A stretch of 54,993 nucleotides of DNA from an uncultured Clostridium sp. (GCA_958413095.1 CATYUF010000004.1:1-54993); one strand, 5' to 3'; numbered from the stretch's first letter, positions 35,965-44,800 are shown. Program-made: numbers and translations. Notes: generated by a model not told the origin, from the letters alone.

Positions 35965-37284
35965 ATGAAAAGATTATTTGGAAAAATAATAGGAGGGGTA
36001 ATTGTAATAACGCTTTTATTTCAGTTTAATGGAATAGTATTAGCAGACGAAATAAAAGATTTACAAAATAAGCAATCAGATAATTCAGAAAAAATTGATG
36101 AAGCAAAACAACAAAAACAACAAGTTTCTCAAGAAAAAAATGAAACACAAAAGCAAGTAGATAACTTAAATAATCAAATTTCGGACTATGAAAGCCAAAT
36201 TGGAGATTTAGATTTAAAAATCACAAATTTAAATACACAAATTGAAGACTCTCAAAATAAAATAACACAAAAACAAGAAGATTATAAAAAAGAAAAAGAG
36301 TTATTAGAAAAAAGATTAGTAGCAACATATGAAGCAGGAGAAACCTCATATTTAGATGTTTTGCTTTCATCTGAAAGTTTAACAGACTTCATATCTACAT
36401 ATTATTATGTATCAGAAATAGCTAAAAATGATTTAGAATTAATGGAAAAAATAAAAAAAGAAGAAGAAGAAATAAAAACAGCAAAAGAAACATTAGAAAC
36501 AAGTAAAAAAGAATTATCAGATTCGAAATCAAAAAAAGAGAGTATGTCTGTTCAGTTACAAACAGCCAAAAACGAAAAAAGTAAATATGTAGCACAATTA
36601 TCAAAAGAAGAACAAGATATACAAGAGGAAATAGACCAATTAACAAGGGATAATCAAAAAATACTTAATGATATAAAAGTAGCACAAGCTAAATATCAAA
36701 AACAATTAGAAGAATTGAAGAAACAAGAAGAAAATAAAAAGCCTTCAACTGGTGGTGGAAGTTCTTCAAATAACAAACCTTCAAATGGAGGAACATCTAG
36801 TAATAAACCATCAGGTGGAGGCTCAACAGGAAGTGGAAGTAGTGGTGGTAGCTCATCATCTGGTTCAGGATATTTCATAAGACCTGTAAAAGGAGGAACA
36901 ATTACAGCAAATGGATATTATCCATCAAGTGGTAAATTCCACGGAGCAATAGATTATGGTGTAAATAGTGGAACACCAGTATATGCAGCAGCTGCTGGAG
37001 TAGTAATGTCAGTAAAAAACTTAACAAGCAGTTATGGAACACATATTGTAATACAACATGCAAATGGGCTACAAACTTGGTATGCTCACGGAACACCTGG
37101 TTCTGTTAGTGTATCAGTAGGACAAATAGTATCACAAGGTCAAACAATAATGAAAAGCGGAAATTCGGGAAACTCAGGAGGACCACATTTACACTTTGAA
37201 GTAAGAAGGCCAGATTATAGTTACAGTTATAGTGCTAAAAAATATGGTGATGATTCAAGAGTAGACCCAAATAAATATTTTTAA
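35965..37284 (+). CDS. CwlO-like M23 peptidoglycan hydrolase, copy 3
   Basis: 439 aa: signal peptide (1-27, ending GIVLA before DEIKDL), coiled coil (about 28-255), a Gly/Ser/Asn low-complexity linker (about 260-305), and an M23 domain with FHGAIDYG and PHLHFEV. The flexible linker is missing from copies 1 and 2 and would let the catalytic domain reach further. AGGAGGAACTT precedes the ATG, 22 bp after copy 2, so the two are co-transcribed. Confidence 0.9.
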   Translation: MKRLFGKIIGGVIVITLLFQFNGIVLADEIKDLQNKQSDNSEKIDEAKQQKQQVSQEKNETQKQVDNLNNQISDYESQIGDLDLKITNLNTQIEDSQNKITQKQEDYKKEKELLEKRLVATYEAGETSYLDVLLSSESLTDFISTYYYVSEIAKNDLELMEKIKKEEEEIKTAKETLETSKKELSDSKSKKESMSVQLQTAKNEKSKYVAQLSKEEQDIQEEIDQLTRDNQKILNDIKVAQAKYQKQLEELKKQEENKKPSTGGGSSSNNKPSNGGTSSNKPSGGGSTGSGSSGGSSSSGSGYFIRPVKGGTITANGYYPSSGKFHGAIDYGVNSGTPVYAAAAGVVMSVKNLTSSYGTHIVIQHANGLQTWYAHGTPGSVSVSVGQIVSQGQTIMKSGNSGNSGGPHLHFEVRRPDYSYSYSAKKYGDDSRVDPNKYF

Positions 37285-37395
37285 TATGAATTTTATATAA
37301 TAAAAAAATATTAAAAATAGCTTATAATATATATTTAAAAACAATATGAATATAAATTTAAAAGATAAATAATATTAAATATATGATATTTTACC

Positions 37396-37450
37396 AAAGA
37401 CACGGTTTTTGCACTATTCATATTTTCCAAAAATCAAAAACGGTGTCTTT
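37396..37450 (+). terminator. Terminator after the third M23 gene
   Basis: AAAGACACGGTTTTTG (37396-37411) pairs with CAAAAACGGTGTCTTT (37435-37450) with one mismatch, loop about 23 bases, followed by ATTATATT. It separates the hydrolase genes from ctpA. Confidence 0.65.
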
Positions 37451-37526
37451 ATTATATTGCAAGATATATCAGAATTTAAAAAAGAGGTTTATAGGCTTAA
37501 CCTTCTTATAAAAACCTAAATAATAA

Positions 37527-37571
37527 AAAGGAGTACAATATTATTTATATAATGTTGAAAAGAGTATAATG
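37527..37571 (+). promoter_or_regulatory. Shine-Dalgarno, hairpin, mini-ORF and start of ctpA
   Basis: AAAGGAG (37527-37533), then a 9-bp hairpin (CAATATTAT / ATAATGTTG, 37536-37557, loop TTAT, one G-U), then ATG 37569. Distance is 35 bases linear, 13 with the hairpin folded. An ATG at 37552 opens a five-codon frame (MLKRV) whose TAA overlaps the gene's ATG. Confidence 0.5.
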
Positions 37572-38786
37572 GAAGAAAAGAAGAGATATAAAGTATATAA
37601 AATTATAATGTTAATAGTATTAGTAGCTTTTATAACTTTTATGATAACCTCAATAGGATTGTATCAATATTTTGTTAAAGGAGATAATTTAAATAAACAT
37701 TTATTACTTTCAGCATCTAGCGAAAGCAAAGATATAGCAAATTCACTAGATACATATAAAGCGATACTTGATAAATATTATTTAGGTGAAATAAATGAAG
37801 AAGATTTAAAAGAAGGAGCAATAAAAGGATATATTGAAGGAGTAGGAGATAAATATACTGAATATATATCTAAGGAAGAAATGCAAGAATATATGGAAGA
37901 TACCAAAGGAAATTTTGTTGGTATAGGAATATATATGATACAAGATAAAAAATCTGATAAAATAATGATAGTAGCTCCAATAAAAAATAGCCCAGCTGAA
38001 AAAGCAGGAGTTCAAGCAGGAGATTTAATTTTAGCAGTTGATGGGCAAGAATGCACTGCAAATGATATGAATACAATAAGCACAAAAATAAAAGGAGAAG
38101 CTGGAACAACAGTAAAATTAAAACTGCAAAGAGGAAATGAAACCTTAGAACTAGATATAAAAAGAGAAAGCGTAACTGTAAATCCAGTAGAAAGCAAAAT
38201 GTTAGAAAGCAATATTGGATATATAAAATTCACATCATTTGATGAAAATACATCAGAAGATTTTAAGAAAAATTTTGAGACTTTACAAAAACAAGGAGCA
38301 AAATCATTAATTATTGATTTAAGAAATAATGGTGGAGGAATAGTAGACGAAGCTTTAAAAATAGCAGATTATATAACAGAAAAAGATTTAGTATTACTTT
38401 ACGAAGTGGATAAGGAAAATAAAGAAGTAGTAAAAAAATCAGAAAATGCTCCAATAATAAAAATGCCAATAATATTATTAACAAATGAAAATACTGCTAG
38501 TTCGTCAGAAATTTTAGCAGGAGCTTTAAAAGATTTAGGAAAAGCTAAAATTGTTGGAACAAAAACATATGGTAAAGGTGTCATACAAGAAATATTAACA
38601 TTGCCAGATGGTAGTGGAATAAAGATAACAACAGAAAAATATTTGACACCTAATAAAACAGAAATAAATAAAGTAGGAATAGAGCCAGACGAAAAAGTAG
38701 AATTACCAGAAGACTTGGAAAATGTATTAGAAATAGAAGAAAAAGATGATACACAATTGCAAAAGGCAATTCAAATGTTGAAATAG
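37569..38786 (+). CDS. ctpA: S41 C-terminal processing protease CtpA/CtpB
   Basis: 405 aa: one N-terminal membrane anchor (about 10-32), a helical segment (GYIEGVGDKYTEYISKEEM), a PDZ domain (AEKAGVQAGDLILAVDGQ) and the S41 protease core. The catalytic Ser is in the TASSSEILAGAL block and the Lys in GTKTYGKG. It acts outside the membrane; in Firmicutes such proteases trim secreted or sporulation signalling proteins. Its place after FtsEX and the M23 genes fits control of cell-wall hydrolases. Confidence 0.92.
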   Translation: MEEKKRYKVYKIIMLIVLVAFITFMITSIGLYQYFVKGDNLNKHLLLSASSESKDIANSLDTYKAILDKYYLGEINEEDLKEGAIKGYIEGVGDKYTEYISKEEMQEYMEDTKGNFVGIGIYMIQDKKSDKIMIVAPIKNSPAEKAGVQAGDLILAVDGQECTANDMNTISTKIKGEAGTTVKLKLQRGNETLELDIKRESVTVNPVESKMLESNIGYIKFTSFDENTSEDFKKNFETLQKQGAKSLIIDLRNNGGGIVDEALKIADYITEKDLVLLYEVDKENKEVVKKSENAPIIKMPIILLTNENTASSSEILAGALKDLGKAKIVGTKTYGKGVIQEILTLPDGSGIKITTEKYLTPNKTEINKVGIEPDEKVELPEDLENVLEIEEKDDTQLQKAIQMLK

Positions 38787-38873
38787 GAAATGAAGGATTA
38801 TTAAGTGAATTATATACCAAAGATTATAAATTAACAGAAAGTAAAAAAGAATTAAACAAGGTGGGAAAAGAAA

Positions 38874-39467
38874 ATGAATTTAGCTAATAAATTAACCATT
38901 TTTAGAGTTATATTAGTTCCAATAATGGTAATAATACCATTATTAGGAATACAAGGAGAATTTTTAGGGATACCTATAAGTTTTATAATCGTAGATTTAA
39001 TATTTATAATAGCATCATTAACAGATAAACTAGATGGATATATAGCAAGAAGCAGAAATCAAATTACTACATTTGGAAAATTTTTAGACCCTTTAGCAGA
39101 TAAGATATTAGTATTATCAGCATTAGTAATGTTAGTTGAATTTGGAAAAATTCCAGCTTGGATACCTATAATTGTACTTGCAAGAGAATTTATGGTTTCA
39201 GGATATAGATTGATGGCAGTAGAAAAAGATGGAAAAGTAATTGCAGCATCAGTATGGGGGAAATTAAAAACAGTTACACAAATGTTAGCGATAATTTTAG
39301 CCTTTATTGATTTAAATTCATTTGGAGATTGTTTTAAGGGAACATTACAAGGATGGCCATTAGTACTAAATATAGTAGTAACTTTAATGATGATAGTTCA
39401 AGTTATTGCAACGATATTCTCAGGGGCCAGTTATATGAAGAATTTTAAAGAATTATTAAAAGATTAG
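38874..39467 (+). CDS. pgsA: CDP-diacylglycerol-glycerol-3-phosphate 3-phosphatidyltransferase
   Basis: PgsA, 197 aa, membrane enzyme of phosphatidylglycerol synthesis. NLANKLTIFRVILVP is the family start; the CDP-alcohol phosphotransferase motif D-G-x2-A-R-x8-G-x3-D-x3-D is complete (DGYIARS through DPLADK). About five membrane helices. AAGGTGGGAAAAGAA precedes the ATG. It lies 87 bp after ctpA. Confidence 0.94.
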   Translation: MNLANKLTIFRVILVPIMVIIPLLGIQGEFLGIPISFIIVDLIFIIASLTDKLDGYIARSRNQITTFGKFLDPLADKILVLSALVMLVEFGKIPAWIPIIVLAREFMVSGYRLMAVEKDGKVIAASVWGKLKTVTQMLAIILAFIDLNSFGDCFKGTLQGWPLVLNIVVTLMMIVQVIATIFSGASYMKNFKELLKD

Positions 39468-39520
39468 TAAAATTACTTAGAGATAGCATAAATAATAGCT
39501 ATAAAAAATACGATATAATG

Positions 39521-39560
39521 CAAAAAAATAAAATTTGTATTGACAAATTTTATTTTTTGC
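39521..39560 (+). terminator. Terminator of pgsA overlapping the greA promoter
   Basis: CAAAAAAATAAAATTTG (39521-39537) pairs with CAAATTTTATTTTTTG (39545-39560) with one bulged A. The right arm is T-rich. The greA -35 box (39540-39545) sits in its loop and the start of the right arm. Confidence 0.6.
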
Positions 39561-39568
39561 CGTAATAT
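39540..39568 (+). promoter_or_regulatory. Promoter of greA
   Basis: TTGACA (39540-39545), 17-base spacer, TAATAT (39563-39568), about 40 bp before the greA ATG. The -35 box is perfect. Confidence 0.75.
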
Positions 39569-39609
39569 AGTTAGGTACGAAAATAGTAAAACATAAGGAG
39601 GAGATTACT

Positions 39610-40086
39610 ATGGAAGAAAAAGAAGTAATTTTAACACAAGAAGGATATGATAATTTAGATAAAGAATTAAATTATTTAAAAACAGAAAAAAGAGCAGAAA
39701 TTGCAGATAGAATCAAAGTCGCATTAGGATTTGGAGACTTATCAGAAAATTCTGAATATGATGAAGCTAAAAATGCTCAAGCAGAAAATGAAGTAAGAAT
39801 AGCAGAATTAGAAAATAAATTAAGACATGCAAAAATAATAGATGAAAAAGAAATAGATACAGAAACAGTTCAAATAGGAAATATAGTAAAAGTATTAGAT
39901 ATGGAATTTGACGAAAAAATTGAATATACAATAGTAGGATCAACTGAAGTAAATTTAGCAGAAAATAAAATATCTAATGAATCTCCATTAGGGGAAGCTT
40001 TATTAGGTGCTAAGAAAAATCAAACTGTAGAAGTAAAAGCACCAGCAGGAACAATGAAGTATAAAATATTATCTATAAAAAAATAA
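39610..40086 (+). CDS. greA: Transcription elongation factor GreA
   Basis: GreA, 158 aa, rescues backtracked RNA polymerase. The N-terminal antiparallel coiled coil has the GDLSENSEYDEAKNAQ tip with the acidic residues needed for cleavage; the C-terminal FKBP-like domain ends PLGEALLGAKKNQTVEVKAPAG. AAGGAGGAGATTACT precedes the ATG. It is a single gene with its own promoter. Confidence 0.95.
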   Translation: MEEKEVILTQEGYDNLDKELNYLKTEKRAEIADRIKVALGFGDLSENSEYDEAKNAQAENEVRIAELENKLRHAKIIDEKEIDTETVQIGNIVKVLDMEFDEKIEYTIVGSTEVNLAENKISNESPLGEALLGAKKNQTVEVKAPAGTMKYKILSIKK

Positions 40087-40163
40087 TATTAGAAAATTTA
40101 CTTTTGCTTGTTATATGGATATTAAAATTCAATATAAAATTAAAATAAAAGATAAATTTATAT

Positions 40164-40203
40164 AAAAAAAGACTAGCTAAAATATATATTTTAGTATAGT
40201 CTT
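40164..40203. terminator. Convergent terminator between greA and the Crp/Fnr gene
   Basis: AAAAGACTAGCTAAAATA pairs with TATTTTAGTATAGTCTTTT with a one-base bulge and T/A tails on both strands. It touches the end of the minus-strand regulator. Confidence 0.65.
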
Positions 40204-40836
40204 TTAATTTCTATTTAATTTAATCATATTACCACTTTTTTCAATAACACCATCTTCTTTTAAAAGTTTTAATTCTCTCATCATAGCACTTCTATCAACA
40301 CTTAAATAATCAGCTAAATCAGTTAAAGAAAGTGGTAGTTCAAAATTAGTATTCAAATTTCTAGTAGATATTAATGAGAAATAACCTAATAATTTATCTC
40401 GAGTAGATCTTTTGGTTAAAAGTTCGATTCTCATATTTAATTCTGTTACCTTATTCAAAATTAACTCTGGTAGATTTTCAGATAATATTTGATGAAATTT
40501 ACAGTTGTTTTTACATTTTTGAAACATATCATCATAAACATAAAAAAGAACAGTGCAATTAGATTTAGCTTCTACTAAAAGTTCATTATTTGTTGTAACA
40601 TTATAAAAAACTTCTCCAAATAAAGCATTTTTAGAAAAATGTTCTACAATAGTTCTATTTCCATTTAAGTCATATCTGACTAAATCAGCTGTTCCAGATG
40701 TCAATATACATAATTGATTACGCTTTTGTATATAGGTAGTGATTATTTCATTTTTTGAAAAAGTTTTGCATTGAACTTTGTTACATTTTGTAGAAAAATC
40801 AGAAATAAAATTTTCTAGATTAAAACTTGTATTCAT
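40204..40836 (-). CDS. Crp/Fnr-family transcription regulator
   Basis: 210 aa: N-terminal cyclic-nucleotide-type beta-barrel (about 15-125, with GTADLVRYDLNGNRTIVEHF and LFGEVFYN), dimer helix, and a C-terminal winged helix with the recognition part LTDLADYLSVDRSAMMRELKLL. Cysteines cluster at 18, 23, 43 and in CKNNCKFH near 105; no Fnr iron-sulfur pattern can be asserted. Divergent from nrdD, so regulation of anaerobic deoxynucleotide synthesis is a fair guess. AAAGGAGTGATATATA precedes the ATG. Confidence 0.87.
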   Translation of the reverse strand: MNTSFNLENFISDFSTKCNKVQCKTFSKNEIITTYIQKRNQLCILTSGTADLVRYDLNGNRTIVEHFSKNALFGEVFYNVTTNNELLVEAKSNCTVLFYVYDDMFQKCKNNCKFHQILSENLPELILNKVTELNMRIELLTKRSTRDKLLGYFSLISTRNLNTNFELPLSLTDLADYLSVDRSAMMRELKLLKEDGVIEKSGNMIKLNRN

Positions 40837-40914
40837 TATATATCACTCCTTTACTATACATAAACATTATACAGTAAAAAACTACAAAAAACAACAAAAA
40901 CAGCGAAATAACTT

Positions 40915-40942
40915 TGTAATATTTTTGTAACATAAATGTAAT
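40915..40942 (+). promoter_or_regulatory. Triple TGTAAY response-regulator box
   Basis: TGTAAT (40915-40920), TGTAAC (40926-40931) and TGTAAT (40937-40942) are spaced by 5 bases each, an 11-bp phased direct repeat. It lies in the shared control region between the Crp/Fnr gene and nrdD, 78 bp before the minus-strand ATG. Confidence 0.45.
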
Positions 40943-40992
40943 GTTCTCTGAAAGCTATGAAAATGGGGGAATAAAAACTATATTTCATAATA

Positions 40993-41008
40993 TGTTGCTT
41001 TTGCAACA
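40993..41008. promoter_or_regulatory. Palindromic operator candidate before nrdD
   Basis: TGTTGC-TTTT-GCAACA is a perfect 6-bp palindrome with a 4-base spacer, the half-site spacing used by Fnr-like proteins. It sits about 20 bp upstream of a TATAAT (41029-41034), where an activator would bind. The divergent Crp/Fnr protein is the obvious candidate. Confidence 0.45.
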
Positions 41009-41031
41009 GAAAAAAGTTTTTTTTGATATAT

Positions 41032-41049
41032 AATAAGTACATACTTATT
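41032..41049. promoter_or_regulatory. Second palindrome overlapping the nrdD start region
   Basis: AATAAGTA-CA-TACTTATT, a perfect 8-bp palindrome just after the TATAAT at 41029-41034 and ending 2 bases before AAGGAGG. Position suits a repressor or an mRNA 5' structure. It does not match the NrdR box as I know it. Confidence 0.4.
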
Positions 41050-41066
41050 TAAGGAGGAAATGTAAA

Positions 41067-43193
41067 ATGAAAGTTATTAAAAGGGATGGAAGAGCTGTTG
41101 ATTATGATAGAGCAAAAATACAAGTAGCAATTGAAAAAGCAAATACAGAGGTAAAACCTAGAGAGAGAGCTTCAAAAGAAGACATTAAGAAAATTATTGA
41201 GTATATTGAAGAGCTAAATAAAAAAAGAATGTTAGTAGAAGACATACAAGATATTATAGAAGAAAAATTAATGGAAATAGAAAAATATGAATTAGCTAAA
41301 AAATATATAGTATATAGATATACAAGAGCTTTGGTAAGAAAACAAAATACAACAGACGAGACAATATTAGGAATAATAAGAAATGACAATAAAGAATTAG
41401 CAGAAGAAAATTCTAACAAAAACACATTATTAGCATCAACACAAAGAGATTACATAGCAGGAGAAGTTTCAAGAGATTTAACAAAGAGATTATTATTACC
41501 AGAGAAAATAGCAAAAGCTGACGCAGAAGGAATTTTACATTTTCACGACGCAGACTATTTTGTTCAACCTATATTTAACTGCTGTCTAATAAATATTGAA
41601 GATATGTTAGATAATGGAACTGTAATGAATGGAAAAATGATAGAAAGTCCAAAAAGTTTCCAAGTTGCATGTACGGTAACAACACAAATTATTGCAGCAG
41701 TAGCAAGTAATCAATATGGTGGACAATCAGTGGATTTAATACATTTAGGTAAATATTTAAGAAAAAGTTATGATAAATTCAAAAAAGAAATAGAAGAAAA
41801 ATACAAAGGAAAATTATCTAATGAAATAATAGAAGATTTAGTTGATACTAGACTAAAATCAGAATTAAAAGCAGGAGTTCAAACTATTCAATATCAAATA
41901 AATACTTTAATGACAACAAATGGACAATCTCCATTCGTAACATTATTCTTACACTTAGAAGAAGGAGACCCATATATAAAAGAAAATGCAATGATAATTG
42001 AGGAAGTACTAAGACAAAGATATGAAGGAATAAAAAATGAAGCAGGAGTATATGTAACACCAGCATTTCCTAAATTAGTATATGTTTTAGATGAATTTAA
42101 CAGTTTAAAAGGTGGAGAATACGACTATTTAACAAAACTTGCAGTAAAATGTTCAGCAAAGAGAATGTATCCAGATTACATTTCAGCTAAAAAAATGAGA
42201 GAAAATTATGAAGGAAATGTATTTAGCCCAATGGGATGTAGAAGTTTCTTATCTCCATGGAAAGATGAAAATGGAAAGTACAAGTTTGAAGGAAGATTTA
42301 ATCAAGGTGTTGTAAGTATTAACTTACCACAAATAGCTATAATTGCAGATGGAGATGAAGAAAAATTCTGGAAATTATTAGATGAAAGACTAGAGTTATG
42401 TAAAGAAGCTTTAATGTGTAGACATTATGCTTTATTAGGAACACATTCAGATATAAGTCCTGTTCATTGGCAATATGGAGCAATAGCTCGTTTGAAAAAG
42501 GGAGAAAAAATAGACAAATTGCTATATGGAGGATATTCTACAATGTCACTAGGATATATAGGAATATATGAAATGACAAAATTAATGACAGGAGTATCAC
42601 ATACAGAACAAAAAGGGCACGACTTTGCAATAAAAGTAATGAAACACTTAAGAGAAATGACAGATAAGTGGAAAGAGGAAACAAACATTGGATTTGCACT
42701 ATATGGAACACCAGCAGAAAGCTTATGTTATAAGTTTGCAAGAGTAGATAAAGAAAAATTTGGAACAATTAAAGATGTAACAGATAAAGGATATTATACA
42801 AACTCTTATCATGTAGATGTTAGAGAAAAAATAGATGCTTTTGAGAAATTATCATTTGAAAGTGAATTCCAAAAAATATCATCAGGAGGAGCTATATCAT
42901 ATATAGAAATACCAAATATGCAAAACAATATTGAAGCTTTAGAAACAGCAGTAAAATTCATATATGATAATATACAATATGCAGAATTTAATACAAAATC
43001 AGATTTCTGTCATGTATGTGGATTTGATGGAGAAATTATTATAAACAAAGATAATGAATGGGAATGCCCAAACTGTGGAAATAAAGACCATTCAAAAATG
43101 ACAGTAGTTAGAAGAACTTGTGGATATTTAGGAGAAAATTTCTGGAATGCAGGAAAAACAAAAGAAATAAAACAAAGAGTAATGCATTTATAG
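41067..43193 (+). CDS. nrdD: Anaerobic ribonucleoside-triphosphate reductase NrdD
   Basis: Class III ribonucleotide reductase, 708 aa, glycyl-radical enzyme making dNTPs without oxygen. An ATP-cone (about 1-90, KVIKRDGRAVDYDRAKI) precedes the ten-stranded barrel. The C-terminal zinc site is C648xxC651 and C667xxC670, and the radical Gly686 lies in RRTCGYLG. Full length and intact. AAGGAGGAAATGTAAA precedes the ATG. It is co-transcribed with nrdG and marks a strict or facultative anaerobe. Confidence 0.96.
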   Translation: MKVIKRDGRAVDYDRAKIQVAIEKANTEVKPRERASKEDIKKIIEYIEELNKKRMLVEDIQDIIEEKLMEIEKYELAKKYIVYRYTRALVRKQNTTDETILGIIRNDNKELAEENSNKNTLLASTQRDYIAGEVSRDLTKRLLLPEKIAKADAEGILHFHDADYFVQPIFNCCLINIEDMLDNGTVMNGKMIESPKSFQVACTVTTQIIAAVASNQYGGQSVDLIHLGKYLRKSYDKFKKEIEEKYKGKLSNEIIEDLVDTRLKSELKAGVQTIQYQINTLMTTNGQSPFVTLFLHLEEGDPYIKENAMIIEEVLRQRYEGIKNEAGVYVTPAFPKLVYVLDEFNSLKGGEYDYLTKLAVKCSAKRMYPDYISAKKMRENYEGNVFSPMGCRSFLSPWKDENGKYKFEGRFNQGVVSINLPQIAIIADGDEEKFWKLLDERLELCKEALMCRHYALLGTHSDISPVHWQYGAIARLKKGEKIDKLLYGGYSTMSLGYIGIYEMTKLMTGVSHTEQKGHDFAIKVMKHLREMTDKWKEETNIGFALYGTPAESLCYKFARVDKEKFGTIKDVTDKGYYTNSYHVDVREKIDAFEKLSFESEFQKISSGGAISYIEIPNMQNNIEALETAVKFIYDNIQYAEFNTKSDFCHVCGFDGEIIINKDNEWECPNCGNKDHSKMTVVRRTCGYLGENFWNAGKTKEIKQRVMHL

Positions 43194-43205
43194 GGGGAAA
43201 TATAG

Positions 43206-43730
43206 ATGAACTATGCAGATATAAAAAAAGTAGATGTTGCAAATGGAGAAGGAGTTCGTGTATCAGTATTTGTGAGTGGATGTAATCATCATTGTAAAGG
43301 ATGTTTTAATCAATGTGCATGGGATTTTAACTATGGAAATAAATTTACTGATGCAGAAATTGATAAAGTTATAAACTATTTGGACCATGACTATATTTCA
43401 GGGCTTTCCCTATTAGGAGGAGAGCCGCTTGAAAAACAAAATCAAGAAGGATTACTTCCACTTGTAAAAAAAGTAAAAGAAAAATTTCCAAATAAAAATA
43501 TCTGGTGCTATACAGGTTTTGATTTTGAAAAAGATGTTGTTGGAAAAATGGCTCAAAATAATGAAACAACAAAAGAATTACTAAAATACTTAGATGTTGT
43601 AGTTGATGGGAAGTTTGAAGAAGATAAAAAGGATTTAAAACTTAGATTTAGAGGTTCTTCAAATCAGAGAATATTAGATGTTCAAGAAACTTTAAAAGAA
43701 AATGAACCAGTAAATTATAATTTAAAATAG
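43206..43730 (+). CDS. nrdG: Anaerobic ribonucleotide reductase activating protein NrdG
   Basis: Radical-SAM activase, 174 aa, which makes the glycyl radical on NrdD. The iron-sulfur motif CxxxCxxC is CNHHCKGC; GGEPL follows as the SAM-binding block. AGGGGGAAATATAG precedes the ATG, 12 bp after nrdD. The C-terminal KLRFRGSSNQRILDVQE block is typical. Confidence 0.95.
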   Translation: MNYADIKKVDVANGEGVRVSVFVSGCNHHCKGCFNQCAWDFNYGNKFTDAEIDKVINYLDHDYISGLSLLGGEPLEKQNQEGLLPLVKKVKEKFPNKNIWCYTGFDFEKDVVGKMAQNNETTKELLKYLDVVVDGKFEEDKKDLKLRFRGSSNQRILDVQETLKENEPVNYNLK

Positions 43731-43742
43731 AACAAATTATAC

Positions 43743-43824
43743 AAGGAGGATAGGAACTGTTTTATAATATAAAACTATTAAATAGAAAAATTTATATTAT
43801 AAAACAGTTTATTTAATTAAGATG
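43743..43824 (+). promoter_or_regulatory. Shine-Dalgarno separated from the folD start by a 19-bp hairpin
   Basis: AAGGAGGA (43743-43750) has no start codon after it at normal distance. AACTGTTTTATAATATAAA (43755-43773) pairs perfectly with 43791-43809, and folD starts at ATG 43822. The linear gap is 71 bases; with the hairpin folded it is about 16. No other Shine-Dalgarno precedes folD. Confidence 0.6.
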
Positions 43825-44679
43825 GCAATAATTTTAGATGGAAAAGAATTAGCAAAAAAAACAAGAATAAATTTAAAAATAGAATGTGAAAAATTAAAAG
43901 AAAAAGGAATAACACCAAAACTTGCAGTAATAATGGTTGGAGATGACGAAGCTTCAAAAGTATATGTAAGAAATAAAAGTAGAGCATGTAAAGAAATAGG
44001 AATTGAATATGAAGAATATATGTTGAAATCAGATATTACACAAGAAGCTCTAATATCATTAATTCAAAGGTTAAATCAAGATAAAACAGTAAATGGAATA
44101 TTATTGCAAAGTCCAATACCACATAATTTGGACATAAATGAAGCTTTTAAGGAAATATCAGAAGAAAAAGATGTAGATGGGTTTAATCCTATAAATGTAG
44201 GAAAACTAATATTAAATCAAGATACTTTTGTTTCTTGCACACCATATGGGATAATGAAGATTTTTGAAGAATATAATATTGACTTAGCAGGTAAAAATGT
44301 GGTAATATTAGGCAGAAGCAATATTGTAGGAAAACCATTAATGGCATGTTGTTTAAATAAACATGCAACAGTTACAATCTGTCATTCGAAAACTAATAAC
44401 TTAGAAGAAAAATCAAAAAATGCAGACATACTTATTTCAGCAATAGGAAAAGCAAATTTTGTAAAAGAAAATATGGTAAAAGATGGAGCAGTTGTTATTG
44501 ATGTAGGAATAAACAGAGATGAAAATAATAAAATAGTTGGAGATGTTGATTTTGAAAATGTAAAAAATAAGGCAAGCTATATAACACCAGTTCCTGGGGG
44601 AGTAGGACCGATGACAATAGCTATGTTAATGAATAATGTTATAAAAGCAACAATTAAACAACAAAGTATAAATAATTAA
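43822..44679 (+). CDS. folD: Methylenetetrahydrofolate dehydrogenase/cyclohydrolase FolD
   Basis: FolD, 285 aa, bifunctional one-carbon enzyme (5,10-methylene-THF to 10-formyl-THF). VGDDEASKVYVRNKSRAC holds the catalytic Lys/Tyr region; GILLQSPIPHNLD and KDVDGFNP follow; GRSNIVGKPL is the NADP loop and PVPGGVGPMTIAMLM the C-terminal signature. Starts MAIILDGKELAKK, the usual form, so ATG 43822 is right although no ribosome-binding site is next to it. Confidence 0.95.
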   Translation: MAIILDGKELAKKTRINLKIECEKLKEKGITPKLAVIMVGDDEASKVYVRNKSRACKEIGIEYEEYMLKSDITQEALISLIQRLNQDKTVNGILLQSPIPHNLDINEAFKEISEEKDVDGFNPINVGKLILNQDTFVSCTPYGIMKIFEEYNIDLAGKNVVILGRSNIVGKPLMACCLNKHATVTICHSKTNNLEEKSKNADILISAIGKANFVKENMVKDGAVVIDVGINRDENNKIVGDVDFENVKNKASYITPVPGGVGPMTIAMLMNNVIKATIKQQSINN

Positions 44680-44753
44680 GAAAGTTATATATGAAAAAGA
44701 TTTATATTGGGTTAATATAGATTTAGAAACTTTTTGCAATAAAAATTTTTTAG

Positions 44754-44780
44754 GGGCACTTTATTAAAAGTGTCTTTTAT
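44754..44780 (+). terminator. Terminator after folD
   Basis: GGGCACTTT (44754-44762) pairs with AAAGTGTCT (44767-44775) with two G-U pairs, loop ATTA, and a TTTATTATT tail. Confidence 0.65.
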
Positions 44781-44800
44781 TATTGTATAGGAAAATCAGC

